Origin: Ignavibacteriota bacterium
Lineage (GTDB): Bacteria; Bacteroidota; Ignavibacteria; Palsa-1295
Assembly (NCBI GenBank): GCA_003151825.1
Contig: PLYO01000039.1
Coordinates: forward strand, 19,061-83,060
Reading direction: 5' to 3'
Length of the DNA stretch: 64,000 bases
The notes under the pieces were generated by a model. The model did not search any database, was not told where the DNA came from, and saw only the letters and a program-made list of their open reading frames with translations. Shown piece after piece: positions 54,128 through 62,042 of this stretch (position 1 is its first letter; each line of letters begins with the position of its first letter). Position numbers and translations under genes: made by a program.

Positions 54128-54701
54128 GATTATCGGCGTTCTCGGTTTGCAGGGAGATTTCCGCGAGCATATCGAGAAGCTTCACGCTCTCGATGCGCAA
54201 ACGAAGGACATTCGGCGTGTTTCCGACTTAGAAAACATTGATGCTCTTATCATTCCCGGCGGTGAATCGACAGCCGTTGCAATTGTAGAAAAATCCGATA
54301 CAGCTCACGGCATCTTTGAAAAAATTCGAGAACTTTCCTCTGATGGCTTACCCATCTGGGGCACCTGTATGGGATCGATCTTGCTTGCAAAAAATATTGA
54401 GGGTTCAACACAAGGCCGTTTGGGTGTGATGGACATTACCGTTCGCCGCAATGCCTTCGGACCGCAGCGGTTCAGTTCGGAAATGCCGATTTCTATTCCG
54501 GCCATCGGTGAGGAACCGTTCCCAGGCGTGTTTATTCGCGCGCCGCTCATTACAAACGTCGGCGAGAACGTCGAAGTGTTAGGAACGTTAGAACAAGGAA
54601 TAGTAATGGCACGGGAGAAGAATTTACTCGCGACTGTTTTCCATCCCGAAGTTGTGGATGATGCGCGGGTGCATAAGTATTTTCTTTCGATGATCGGGTG
54701 A
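54117..54701 (+). CDS. pdxT: Pyridoxal 5'-phosphate synthase glutaminase subunit PdxT
   Basis: 194 residues from GTG 54117; a TTG at 54108 would add three residues. Class I glutaminase that supplies ammonia to PdxS. Triad: the Cys in [12 protein letters not shown] (about residue 80), His and Glu in FHPEVVDD near the C-terminus. The oxyanion strand LIIPGGEST and the N-terminal [12 protein letters not shown] are conserved. Overlaps pdxS by 11 bases. Confidence 0.96.
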   Translation: MASKIIGVLGLQGDFREHIEKLHALDAQTKDIRRVSDLENIDALIIPGGESTAVAIVEKSDTAHGIFEKIRELSSDGLPIWGTCMGSILLAKNIEGSTQGRLGVMDITVRRNAFGPQRFSSEMPISIPAIGEEPFPGVFIRAPLITNVGENVEVLGTLEQGIVMAREKNLLATVFHPEVVDDARVHKYFLSMIG

Positions 54702-54703
54702 GG

Positions 54704-55162
54704 TTAGCCCCCGCCGTCAAGATTGAGGCCAATTGGGAATTTTAAATAGCAGCCCACACTATGAAACAATTCCCCATTAAATGGAATCCCAAGCTCGTAA
54801 TAAGGATAAAGAAACAGGCCACCCCATGCAATAATACTCAGACCAAAGTTTGTTTTCTCTTTTGAAAAAAACAACGTGGGACCTACATCAATACCGGGGC
54901 CTACATCAATACCGAGCCAATTCCATGACTCTATCCCTAAATGAATGCTCGTGTGTTCATGCCAAAAGTTTACATCCATCGTCAATCCGTAGACAAAATT
55001 CAAATTTTGAGGAAAGTACGTCACTTCGAATCCACCGGTAAAACCTCCGTTGTCACCAAACGTGTATCCTAACTTCGGGCCAACAGACCAAAATGGTTGT
55101 GACCGCACAATACCCGAAGAGATCAAACAAAGGAATGCAACAAAATAAATTGCTCTGTGCAT
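54704..55162 (-). CDS. Small exported barrel-like protein
   Basis: 152 residues from ATG 55162 (a GTG two codons earlier is possible). Signal peptide (IYFVAFLCLISSGIVRSQ), then amphipathic strands such as WSVGPKLGYTFG, FTGGFEVTYFP and LSIIAWGGLFLYPYYELG typical of small outer-membrane or periplasmic proteins. An 18-bp tandem duplication (54882-54917) doubles the peptide GIDVGP. The C-terminus stops abruptly at Gly-Gly-Gly, so the gene may be truncated. It is convergent with pdxT, two bases away. Confidence 0.65.
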   Translation of the reverse strand: MHRAIYFVAFLCLISSGIVRSQPFWSVGPKLGYTFGDNGGFTGGFEVTYFPQNLNFVYGLTMDVNFWHEHTSIHLGIESWNWLGIDVGPGIDVGPTLFFSKEKTNFGLSIIAWGGLFLYPYYELGIPFNGELFHSVGCYLKFPIGLNLDGGG

Positions 55163-55231
55163 ATCCACCTGAAACGCTCACGAATTATTTTAGTTGCTCA
55201 CCTAATGCTTTTGACAATTTTCTTCACATGC

Positions 55232-55262
55232 TTGTTCTTTGATGATTATTATCGTATTTTTG
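55232..55262 (+). promoter_or_regulatory. Promoter TTG - 20 bp - TATTTTTG for the EthD/enoyl-CoA hydratase operon
   Basis: TTG at 55232-55234 and TATTTTTG at 55255-55262, 20 bases apart. The ATG at 55284 lies 21 bases further on. Confidence 0.55.
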
Positions 55263-55283
55263 TACTTCAATCAAATTTTAATC

Positions 55284-55610
55284 ATGCATACACTTACCGC
55301 CATCTATCGCGCACCGGAAAACAAGGAAGAATTCGACAGCCATTATCGAGATGTTCACACGCCGCTGGCGAAGCAGATGGAAGGGCTTCGCAGAATGGAA
55401 GTGACATGGGTCGAGAAGATGCTCACGCCGGGCAACGATACGTTGCCGGCCACGCCGCATCTTGTCTGCACGATGTATTTTGACGATGCGGAAGCATTAA
55501 ACGCTTCGATGAAATCCCCCAATAGCAGAGCGGCTGCAAAAGACCTCATGTCTTTTGCGGGGCCGCTCGTTTCCATGATCATTGGATGCACCGAAGAAAT
55601 CCCCTTATAA
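55284..55610 (+). CDS. EthD family dimeric ferredoxin-like protein
   Basis: 108 residues from ATG 55284, placed by the promoter and the family start (MHTLTAIYRAPENKEEFDSH). EthD domain: YRDVHTPLAKQMEGLRRMEV with the conserved His near residue 23, and FDDAEALNASMKSPNSRAAA. Family members are small alpha/beta-barrel proteins acting in degradation or isomerisation of small molecules. Three bases before the enoyl-CoA hydratase gene, so in an operon with it. Confidence 0.87.
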   Translation: MHTLTAIYRAPENKEEFDSHYRDVHTPLAKQMEGLRRMEVTWVEKMLTPGNDTLPATPHLVCTMYFDDAEALNASMKSPNSRAAAKDLMSFAGPLVSMIIGCTEEIPL

Positions 55611-55613
55611 ATT

Positions 55614-56471
55614 ATGGCAAAGAAATCATCCCCGGAACTCAGTCCTTACCAGGAAAAACGAACGCTTGAATTCTCGCATATTCTTTATGAGAAGAACGAT
55701 TACGTCGCCACGCTGACAATCAACCGCCCGGAAGTACTCAATTGTCTGAATCTCACGACGATGCGCGAGATGATGATCGCAATCGAGGATGCCGCATGGG
55801 ACGACGATATTGCCGTGCTTGTCGTCACCGGCGCGGGTGATGTTGCATTCTCGACAGGCGCCGATCTCGGCGAGCAGGAGGAATTCTTCCTCGGCAATCC
55901 CGACGATTATTATAAATGGATGCGCGTGTTTATCGAGCTGCACGAGCGCCTTCGAAACATTGGCAAACCAACGGTTGCGCGGCTGAACGGGATGGTCGTC
56001 GGCGGCGGCAATGAAATTAATTTATCGTGCGATCTTGCGATTGCCGCCGATCACGTCATCATCAAACAAGTTGGGGCCGCGCGCGGGAGCGTGGCCGCCG
56101 CAGGCGCAACGCAATGGCTGCCACTTATGGTCGGTGAGCGCCGTGCACGAGAAATTCTATTCCTCTGCGAGGATATTTCTGCCGAAAAAGCATTGCAATG
56201 GGGACTCGTCAACGAAGTCGTGCCGAACGAAGACCTCGACCGCGCCGTCGCACGGCTGTGCGAGAAGCTTTACAATAAGTTACCCGAATGCCTTCGCTAC
56301 ACGAAGCAGCAACTCAATTTCTGGAAAGATTTTTCGTGGTCCATGACGATCGGTCACGCGCGCGATTGGCTTTCGATTCACAATCTTTCGCCCGAAGTCG
56401 CCGAGGGCATCAGCGCATTCACGGAAAAACGTCCCGTGAATTATAAGAAGATCAGGAAGCGGGCGGGATAG
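55614..56471 (+). CDS. Enoyl-CoA hydratase/isomerase family protein
   Basis: 285 residues. Crotonase fold: NRPEVLNCLNLTTMREM, the oxyanion-hole strands VLVVTGAGDVAFSTGADLGE and ARLNGMVVGGGNEINLSCDL, then RGSVAAAGATQWLPLMVGER and the C-terminal VAEGISAFTEKRPVNYK. The enzyme acts on an acyl-CoA; the exact reaction (hydration, isomerisation, ring opening) is unclear because the Glu positions vary. Co-transcribed with the EthD protein gene, which hints at aromatic or alkyl-chain degradation (inference). Confidence 0.9.
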   Translation: MAKKSSPELSPYQEKRTLEFSHILYEKNDYVATLTINRPEVLNCLNLTTMREMMIAIEDAAWDDDIAVLVVTGAGDVAFSTGADLGEQEEFFLGNPDDYYKWMRVFIELHERLRNIGKPTVARLNGMVVGGGNEINLSCDLAIAADHVIIKQVGAARGSVAAAGATQWLPLMVGERRAREILFLCEDISAEKALQWGLVNEVVPNEDLDRAVARLCEKLYNKLPECLRYTKQQLNFWKDFSWSMTIGHARDWLSIHNLSPEVAEGISAFTEKRPVNYKKIRKRAG

Positions 56472-56531
56472 AAAAGAGTTGTCGCGCACCTTCGATTAAT
56501 CACTTACGGAACCTCTGATGAAGCCTATCCT

Positions 56532-56557
56532 GTCATTCCCGCGAAAGCGGGAATGAC
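56532..56557. repeat. Short palindrome GTCATTCCCGCGAAAGCGGG type
   Basis: A 26-bp inverted repeat, GTCATTCCCGC-GAAA-GCGGGAATGAC, the same family as the inner part of 37744-37824. Confidence 0.85.
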
Positions 56558-56604
56558 AATGTACTCCTCGGTAATGATACGAGACTAAATCAGCGTTTCC
56601 TTAA

Positions 56605-56697
56605 TTATTGCTTCTTACTTTTTACTTCTTACTTTTTACTTCTTACTTTTTACTTCTTACCTCTTACTTCTTACCTCTTACTTCTTACCTTTTACTT
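56605..56697. repeat. Tandem repeat of CTTACTTTTTACTT / CTTACCTCTTACTT units
   Basis: About eight imperfect copies of an 11-14 base unit (TTACTTCTTAC with T- or C-rich variation). Its left part follows the preceding palindrome and its right end reaches the stop codon (56685-56687) and last codons of the gene on the - strand. Such repeats can vary in copy number. Confidence 0.85.
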
Positions 56698-58214
56698 CCC
56701 GACTCCCGTTCCTTCATGCGTTCGAGTATCCAATCCCAGAGCCACGCATAGGGAAGGATTTGCACCTCCTGCTCGGGATCGACGTTCTCGAATGTTTCCG
56801 TTTTCAGCCGCGTATGGAGTTTCGATCCCATCCGGAGGCAGTCTTTATAATCATACGAATACTTCACCATGATTTTTAGCAGCCGAAAGAAGATCGTGCT
56901 TTGCTCGGTCGAGCTGGCGCGAATGTAGCGCGTGCGGTAATTCTGGATCGGCTCCATCAGGTCGTCGATGGGATCGTAATTGTGCTGGTCGAACAAGTGC
57001 AATACCTGCGCGAAACGGAGCACCATGTTCATGCCGGGCTTATCGTGTTTTAGTTCATCGGCCCTGCGGACCATGGCGTCGAAATTAAAGCGGAGCGGCT
57101 TTTCTGGTGGTTTATAACCCGGCAGCGTCTCCAGCGCGAGATGAAGGAAAAATTTATAAATCTCGAAACGCTCGTTGTAAATTTCACCCTGCACATCGAA
57201 ACGAGCATGCACGGTGACCTCGGAATACAGCGCATTTGCTTCCTCGAAGCGGAGCGTATTCATCAGCAAATAATAATTCGACTCCATAAACGAGAACCAA
57301 CCATTCGAACCCTTATTGTAAAGCACCTCGCATTTTTCTGCCGCTTCCCGCGCGCCCTCGAAATTTTGAATGTCGCGATAGCTATTGAGCTGATAGAGCC
57401 AAAAATCTGCGACGCGTTCCTTCTGAAGCAGTTCGGGATAGGATTCGAGAAATGCAATTCCTTGCCGGGCGCCCTCGATGACTTCGGCCAGACGGCCCGA
57501 AGCCTGTCGCGCGCGGACGACAATTCGGTAATAATTGAGCCGGAAGGTGTATGTGCTCGTTTCATTCAACAAGCCACGTAGCTCGGTTTCGTATGCTTCG
57601 AACTGCGCAGCGAATTTGGAGTGGTCGCCAATATAGCGCCGGAAAATCATCGCGATCCGGTCGGTATATTCGTTCGAGAGAAGTTCATCCTGATATGCGC
57701 GCGCGAACTGCTTTACCAGCAGGTTATAATGATCGAATTCCTTCGCGCGCCCCATGTTGCTGGCCTGGCGGCGCAGGGCAATAACCATTGCAAGGGCAAC
57801 ATCCGTCAGCGCAAATTTTTGGGCAAGGTGAAGGTTCTTTTCAGCGATATTTTTTGCAACGCTGAACGCGCCAAGTCCCATCAAAACATCGACGATAAAT
57901 ATGTTTCGGTGTGTTAAATAAAAGGCTTGTGCCGATTCTGAAAAACCGGCGCGGCGAAGGTTGAGATGAAAAAGCGAATTGAGTATTCGTACTTTCAGAC
58001 GGTTTTTCGTGGAGCTGTACCGCGTGTCCGTGAGAGGGGACTCATAGAGAGCTTCAGCGGCTTCGCTATCGTTCGGGAAAATGCCGCTCCGAATTCCATC
58101 GTAAAGAAGGAATTCTTTATTATCGGTCTGCCCGCGGAAATCGGTATCGACCGTTTCGGTTCTCCGTTCGCGGAAGTTTTCGAGAATACGTATGATCTCC
58201 GGAAAATATTTCAT
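56685..58214 (-). CDS. Large helical protein of unknown function
   Basis: 509 residues from ATG 58214, with no signal peptide. Almost entirely alpha-helical, with repeated aromatic/hydrophobic spacing like degenerate TPR or SEL1 solenoids (ESAQAFYLTHRNIFIVDVLM; EALYNKGSNGWFSFMESNYYL-like; FEEANALYSEVTVHARFDVQ). No catalytic motif. The last codons run into the tandem repeat. This gene type is often found in Bacteroidota as 'hypothetical'; I do not recognise a family. Confidence 0.7.
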   Translation of the reverse strand: MKYFPEIIRILENFRERRTETVDTDFRGQTDNKEFLLYDGIRSGIFPNDSEAAEALYESPLTDTRYSSTKNRLKVRILNSLFHLNLRRAGFSESAQAFYLTHRNIFIVDVLMGLGAFSVAKNIAEKNLHLAQKFALTDVALAMVIALRRQASNMGRAKEFDHYNLLVKQFARAYQDELLSNEYTDRIAMIFRRYIGDHSKFAAQFEAYETELRGLLNETSTYTFRLNYYRIVVRARQASGRLAEVIEGARQGIAFLESYPELLQKERVADFWLYQLNSYRDIQNFEGAREAAEKCEVLYNKGSNGWFSFMESNYYLLMNTLRFEEANALYSEVTVHARFDVQGEIYNERFEIYKFFLHLALETLPGYKPPEKPLRFNFDAMVRRADELKHDKPGMNMVLRFAQVLHLFDQHNYDPIDDLMEPIQNYRTRYIRASSTEQSTIFFRLLKIMVKYSYDYKDCLRMGSKLHTRLKTETFENVDPEQEVQILPYAWLWDWILERMKERESGSKR

Positions 58215-58286
58215 GCGTTGTTTTACCGAGGAGTGTTATCGCTGAGGGCGTTGGAATCGTTTCGATATAATTTAGCTTAGGTATGT

Positions 58287-58485
58287 GTAGCACAGGCTTT
58301 TCCCAGCGTGTGCGCGGGCTTTCCAGCCCGTCGGTGTTTCCGCGAACGGATGGGCTGGGAAGCCCATCCGCAGGCAGTAAGCCTGTGCTACACCCTCCAT
58401 ATGGAGATTTCCGACCCGCCAGTGTTCCCGCAAGGCGAACAGACGGACTGGAAGCCATCCGCAGGCCGGGAAAGCCTGCGCTACA
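58287..58485. repeat. Composite palindromic repeat (TGTAGCACAGGC type)
   Basis: First element 58287-58394 (TGTAGCACAGGCTTTTCCCA ... CAGTAAGCCTGTGCTACACC), second element 58410-58485 (CGACCCGCCAGTGTTCCCGC ... GGAAAGCCTGCGCTACA). Same family as 18363-18478. An apparent ORF 58283-58564 is made of this repeat and is not a gene. Confidence 0.8.
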
Positions 58486-58572
58486 GAATACGAAAAAAAT
58501 ATTGAAAATAAATTTAAATACCGGGCACGAAACTAATCTGGCCTATGTTCGTTTGCATTGTTAAGTTAGATA

Positions 58573-58833
58573 TTGTTTAGAAGTAGAGTGGTTTGGGAGA
58601 GCAAAGATGCTTTCAAAAACTACTTTACTGATATGCCGCGCGGGAACGTGCATGAATGCCTCAGGCTGATTTTATGCGATAAATCAGCCGATTATGCGGG
58701 TTCCATATTGGTTGCGTGGATAAAACAATATACGAGGATTAAAGAGATTGAGAAACTGAGACATAATATGCTTTTCGTAACGAAAATTAGTTACGAACGG
58801 CTTTTAGGTGTTTCTATTAAAAATGTAGAATAA
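58573..58833 (+). CDS. Possible small protein, unknown
   Basis: 86 codons from TTG 58573; no good ribosome-binding site or promoter is seen. The peptide is mixed in character (ECLRLILCDKSADYAGSILV, LVAWIKQYTRIKEIEKLRH) with plausible helices, but no family is recognised. It lies in the repeat-rich gap 58215-59110. From 58834 to 59110 no other ORF or repeat was found. It may be a pseudogene remnant or chance ORF. Confidence 0.3.
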   Translation: MFRSRVVWESKDAFKNYFTDMPRGNVHECLRLILCDKSADYAGSILVAWIKQYTRIKEIEKLRHNMLFVTKISYERLLGVSIKNVE

Positions 58834-59110
58834 AAAAATGATTTGTATTTTGGTAACCTCAGTTGGCGATAATTCGATCACCATGATGGGCGAGGCTTTG
58901 AAATCGCCCATCAGGCTACACTGTCGATTCTTGCAATAGAGGTTTTAAGGGAAGCTCCGTACTTGCAATGCGGTTCGGGTTCTTTCCTTTTTTATTTCCC
59001 GATGTAAGGATCGATTTGAATAGCCCAAAATTTTTCATAGCCTGCACTCGGTGCATGCTTTTTCATTCCGATCAATTCAACCACTCAATTCCTCCATCAA
59101 CTCAAATTTA

Positions 59111-59470
59111 ATGATTCGCAACAAAAAGTTTTCAGCCATCCTCGCCGTATTGGCCATCGGCTTCTTTTCCGTCTTTGCTGACGGCCTTATCTTCAATAGC
59201 GGCAATCAGACTCAGGAAGAGCTGAACGTCACACTGAACATGCAGTCGGGCGCTCAAATCCCGGTCATGGTTGATCCTGGCCAAAACGTGCCAACGAATT
59301 TAAATGGCGATCAGGTCATTGGCATCTATTATAACGGGCAATACGATCCTGCCGGCGCGAATGCCGTCATGCAAGCCGCCGATGGAAGCACTGTCACAAT
59401 GATGTGGCAAATGGCCGGGGGTACGGCCCTTGGTTTTGTAGGAGAACCGCCAACCGGGACACTTAGCTAA
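59111..59470 (+). CDS. Small secreted protein, paralogue A
   Basis: 119 residues from ATG 59111. Signal peptide MIRNKKFSAILAVLAIGFFS...FAD, then a short beta-rich domain: ELNVTLNMQSGAQIPVMVDP, VIGIYYNGQYDP, AVMQAADGSTVTMMWQMAGG, ending GFVGEPPTGTLS. The same signal peptide and ending are shared with the next gene (59543), so the pair arose by tandem duplication. No known domain. Exported by the Sec route; role unknown. Confidence 0.78.
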   Translation: MIRNKKFSAILAVLAIGFFSVFADGLIFNSGNQTQEELNVTLNMQSGAQIPVMVDPGQNVPTNLNGDQVIGIYYNGQYDPAGANAVMQAADGSTVTMMWQMAGGTALGFVGEPPTGTLS

Positions 59471-59542
59471 TCATCGTAAAAAGTTTTAGAACACAGCAAC
59501 CAATCAACCAAAAATTTCCACCACGAATTACCTTACACGAAC

Positions 59543-59950
59543 ATGACACACGCCAAGAAGTTTTCAGCCATCCTTGCAGTACTCGTCATCGGCTTCTTTT
59601 CGATTTTCGCCGATAATGACGGCCACCGTGTATTCCATAGCTACAATCGTACTCAGCATGAATTAAATATCACTCTGAACCTGCAGTCAGGGGATCAAAT
59701 CACGCTTTCGATTGAACCCGGTCAACACGCCGAGACCGACCTCGACGATTGGTCACGGTCACATTTTAACGGTCAATCTCAGGGTAACGATAAGGTCGTT
59801 GGGATTACCTACAACAATCAGAGCGATCCAGCCGGTACGAATGCGGTCATGCAAGCTCCGAGCGGCGGCAATACCGTGATCCTGTGGCAAATGGATGGCG
59901 GTACGCCGGTAGGTTTTGTCGGAGAGCCCCCCACAGGTACGCTCAGCTAA
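59543..59950 (+). CDS. Small secreted protein, paralogue B
   Basis: 135 residues. Same design as paralogue A: signal peptide (KKFSAILAVLVIGFFSIFAD), strands ELNITLNLQSGDQITLSIEP, VVGITYNNQSDP, AVMQAPSGGNTVILWQMDGG, and the identical closing GFVGEPPTGTLS. It carries an extra 15-20 residues (DLDDWSRSHFNGQSQGN) in the middle. Following bases to 60374 hold a large hairpin and a promoter. Confidence 0.78.
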   Translation: MTHAKKFSAILAVLVIGFFSIFADNDGHRVFHSYNRTQHELNITLNLQSGDQITLSIEPGQHAETDLDDWSRSHFNGQSQGNDKVVGITYNNQSDPAGTNAVMQAPSGGNTVILWQMDGGTPVGFVGEPPTGTLS

Positions 59951-60151
59951 AAACATTCGCGGCTTAGGTTGCGAGAGCCGCGAAAATTGAAAAAGTAAGG
60001 AATTTGGCGCCATTTGGAAGCTTGTGGCGTGAGATTTCGGTAGGAACCGAGGAAGATTTTCGGGTCGTATCACCCTGTCACACGGTGAGCGGCCGGCGCG
60101 GACTTGAGCCATAAGTGCTTGAGCCGCAATTGGTTGCGGTAATATTAACCG

Positions 60152-60199
60152 ACGCTTTAGTAGGTCACCCGGTCAAGCCGGGTGGCCTAAAAGCGTTTT
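60152..60199 (+). terminator. Long hairpin followed by T-run
   Basis: ACGCTTTAGTAGGTCACCCGG pairs with CCGGGTGGCCTAAAAGCGT around a TCAAG loop, then TTTTC. A strong candidate terminator for the secreted-protein pair, or a dispersed palindrome. The stretch 59951-60151 between the second gene and this hairpin holds nothing else notable. Confidence 0.6.
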
Positions 60200-60240
60200 C
60201 ACCAGCCCAAAAAATCCGGTGAAAAAATGTAACAAAGTGA

Positions 60241-60273
60241 TTGAGGTGTTATAGCTATACCCCCGTATTTTTG
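60241..60273 (+). promoter_or_regulatory. Promoter TTG - 22 bp - TATTTTTG with a 210-nt leader
   Basis: TTG (60241-60243) and an exact -7 box TATTTTTG (60266-60273). The next large gene starts only at 60490, so the transcript carries a leader of about 210 bases that contains a 36-codon ORF and an inverted patch CTTAAGGCTTAAG. Confidence 0.6.
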
Positions 60274-60374
60274 TAAGCGAAACTAACGACGGGGAATAAA
60301 CCGGCGAAATCTTAAGGCTTAAGATTCATTCGGAAAACCCATCGGAAGTCAAACGAAAATTACGAAAAAACAAG

Positions 60375-60485
60375 ATGTCGTACTCATTTAGACATTCGAG
60401 ACGTAGCAGGCTTACCGCTCGCCAAACGGCGGCTGTATTGCTTGGGGCTATGCGCGAGTGTCTATTAGATACGAGGGAGAAGTAA
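60375..60485 (+). CDS. 36-residue upstream ORF in the leader of the crystallin-like gene
   Basis: ATG 60375 to TAA 60485: 36 residues, basic (MSYSFRHSRRSRLTARQTAA then VLLGAMRECLLDTREK). It ends 4 bases before the ATG of the next gene, whose ribosome-binding site (AGGGAG) lies inside its last codons, so translation is probably coupled. It may be a regulatory leader peptide or a true small partner. Confidence 0.5.
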   Translation: MSYSFRHSRRSRLTARQTAAVLLGAMRECLLDTREK

Positions 60486-60489
60486 AGAA

Positions 60490-61155
60490 ATGATACCGCA
60501 ATCGTTGATTTTGGAAGAAATGAGGCTAAAATTGTACCGACCTCCGCCTGCGGAGGATGGTGGCCCTCATTTTAAGTTCGACGGAAACGTGCTCACGCGC
60601 CGCGAATTCGAGTACTTTTTGATTAATACGCACGAGGCGGTCATTGTGGCCGGTACGGCGGTCGAGGAGCGTAACTTAGTTTATCTCTTCGATTCGCGCG
60701 ATGCTTTCGAAGCATGGAGCCTGCAAACGCGCTTCGCATCCTCGTTCGCGCACGCGGACGAGCTGGCACATCGCTATCATAACAGAAATTATCGCGAGGC
60801 CCCCGATTTCGGCGTGACCGTGCTTTCGAATGCTCCGCTGGAGCCCGAGAAAGAGGATTTCGGAAGCGCTCTGGCGATCGAGCAGCCCGGCCGTAACTCG
60901 AAAGCGCTCCTTTACGAAGGAACGGGCTTTTCGGGCCGGACGATGACGCTCGGTGTTTCCGCCATTGCGGACTTGAACGAATTTGAATTTTCGGACAGCA
61001 TTTGCTCGGCTCGCGTCAACGGCGTGCTCATGCTCTCGGACGAGGTCAGCTTTGACGGGTACCGGTTCTACATTACGGGTTCGCCCTATATTGCCGTGCC
61101 GGACATGCAGCGCTGGGGCTTCAATAAAGCCGCTCGTTCCGCAATCGTATGCTAA
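60490..61155 (+). CDS. Beta/gamma-crystallin-like domain protein
   Basis: 221 residues. The C-terminal half (about residues 137-221) shows the beta/gamma-crystallin Greek-key pattern: ALLYEGTGFSGRTMTLGVSA, then NEFEFSDSICSARVNGVLML with the FSDSICS stretch at the N/D-N/D-x-x-S/T-S calcium-binding site, followed by a second motif YRFYITGSPYIAVPDMQRWG. The N-terminal half (LVYLFDSRDAFEAWSLQTRF, FAHADELAHRYHNRNYRE) is unassigned. No signal peptide, so the protein is cytoplasmic or leaves by another route. Beta/gamma-crystallins bind calcium and are often stress or structural proteins. Confidence 0.62.
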   Translation: MIPQSLILEEMRLKLYRPPPAEDGGPHFKFDGNVLTRREFEYFLINTHEAVIVAGTAVEERNLVYLFDSRDAFEAWSLQTRFASSFAHADELAHRYHNRNYREAPDFGVTVLSNAPLEPEKEDFGSALAIEQPGRNSKALLYEGTGFSGRTMTLGVSAIADLNEFEFSDSICSARVNGVLMLSDEVSFDGYRFYITGSPYIAVPDMQRWGFNKAARSAIVC

Positions 61156-61430
61156 GTTTTCTCTTAACCATAACTCAAAATCGCAACCAAATAAAATAAA
61201 TCGCAACCAAATAATAAAATAGCAACACAAACCCGGATGACGACACATCATTCGGGATTCGGAGGAGCATTCATCGCAGATTGACTCTTCCGGCTTTTCT
61301 CTCACTCGAGTGTGTCAGGGTCTAACCCCCCGACACACTGGAATTGCAACACAAGGCGCATTATGCGCCAAAGAAAAACAAGCGGGTGATCGCACATCCG
61401 CGAACGGGCTAACCACCCGTTCTCTCACCT
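61156..61430 (+). other. Structured gap after the crystallin-like gene
   Basis: A doubled ATCGCAACCAAATAA repeat (61180-61215), a hairpin AGTGTGTC-AGGG/CCC-GACACACT at about 61309-61341, a short GGCGCATTATGCGCC palindrome, and AACGGGC/ACCCGTT before the terminator at 61431. Together they could be a 3' structured region or an unannotated small RNA; no known RNA family is recognised. Confidence 0.45.
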
Positions 61431-61473
61431 AAAAGACCCCTGGCAGCTCAAGTGCCGGGGGTCTTTTTTTGCC
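61431..61473 (+). terminator. Rho-independent terminator
   Basis: AAAAGACCCCTGGCA - GCTCAAG - TGCCGGGGGTCTTTTTTT: a GC-rich stem of 12-14 bp with a run of seven Ts. Ends the crystallin-like transcript. Confidence 0.9.
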
Positions 61474-61546
61474 TTTTAGAGAGGTCGCTCCGTCTAAGTT
61501 TGTTCCAAAAAAATAAAAAAAATGAACTTCTCTCACTAAATAATTG

Positions 61547-61587
61547 TATATTTGTGTGATTCACACAAATTCACACAAATTCACACA
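61547..61587 (+). promoter_or_regulatory. XRE gene promoter with palindromic operator and tandem TTCACACAAA repeats
   Basis: The -7 box TATATTTG (61547-61554) shares its last four bases with the palindrome TTTGTGTGA-T-TCACACAAA (61551-61569), which has 9-bp arms. It is followed by further TTCACACA repeats (61570-61587). A repressor bound here would cover the promoter of its own gene at 61603. Confidence 0.7.
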
Positions 61588-61602
61588 TAATTTAAAGCTA
61601 TC

Positions 61603-61986
61603 ATGTCCGAGACTCAGGGAGAACGAATACGCCGCGTGCGCGAAGAGCGCGGGCTGAAACAGGGCCACGTCGCCCGCGAAGCAAAAATTACGCAGGCGCA
61701 CTTAAGCCGCATAGAAAACGATGAGTCCGGCGTGACCGAGCATACCCTCAAGAAAATAGCGGATGCTATGGGGACTATTTTTGAAGACCTGATTATTCGC
61801 AAAGATAACTCCAAAGGGCCCGGAGTCAATAGCATCGACGATGTGCTATCGAGTGAATCGGCCATGGTGCGTTTCCTGAACGGCGAGCGGCCTGACAAAG
61901 AGACGTATGATTGGGTCCGCCGCTCGCTCGCCGTGATCCGCGCCGAGGTTCGCCGCCGCAATGATGAAGTGAAGGGGCTGTATTAG
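61603..61986 (+). CDS. XRE family transcriptional regulator
   Basis: 127 residues from ATG 61603. The HTH_3 domain (residues about 5-65) reads ERIRRVREERGLKQGHVARE, AKITQAHLSRIENDESGVTE, LKKIADAMGTIFEDL. The C-terminal tail (DSKGPG... RRSLAVIRAEVRRRNDE-like) is helical. It is followed 56 bases later by an ImmA/IrrE-type protease gene, the usual partner that cleaves such repressors under stress. Autoregulation through the palindrome at 61551 is likely. Confidence 0.93.
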   Translation: MSETQGERIRRVREERGLKQGHVAREAKITQAHLSRIENDESGVTEHTLKKIADAMGTIFEDLIIRKDNSKGPGVNSIDDVLSSESAMVRFLNGERPDKETYDWVRRSLAVIRAEVRRRNDEVKGLY

Positions 61987-62042
61987 GCTCCGGGAGTCGA
62001 ATTGCACGCCGCCCGGTAATTTTCGCCGTATATTAGGGGCTC

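Noticed and set aside
58283-58564. 93-codon ORF on the + strand
   Set aside because: It is formed by the composite palindromic repeat at 58287-58485 and codes for Arg/Pro/Ser-rich repeat sequence.
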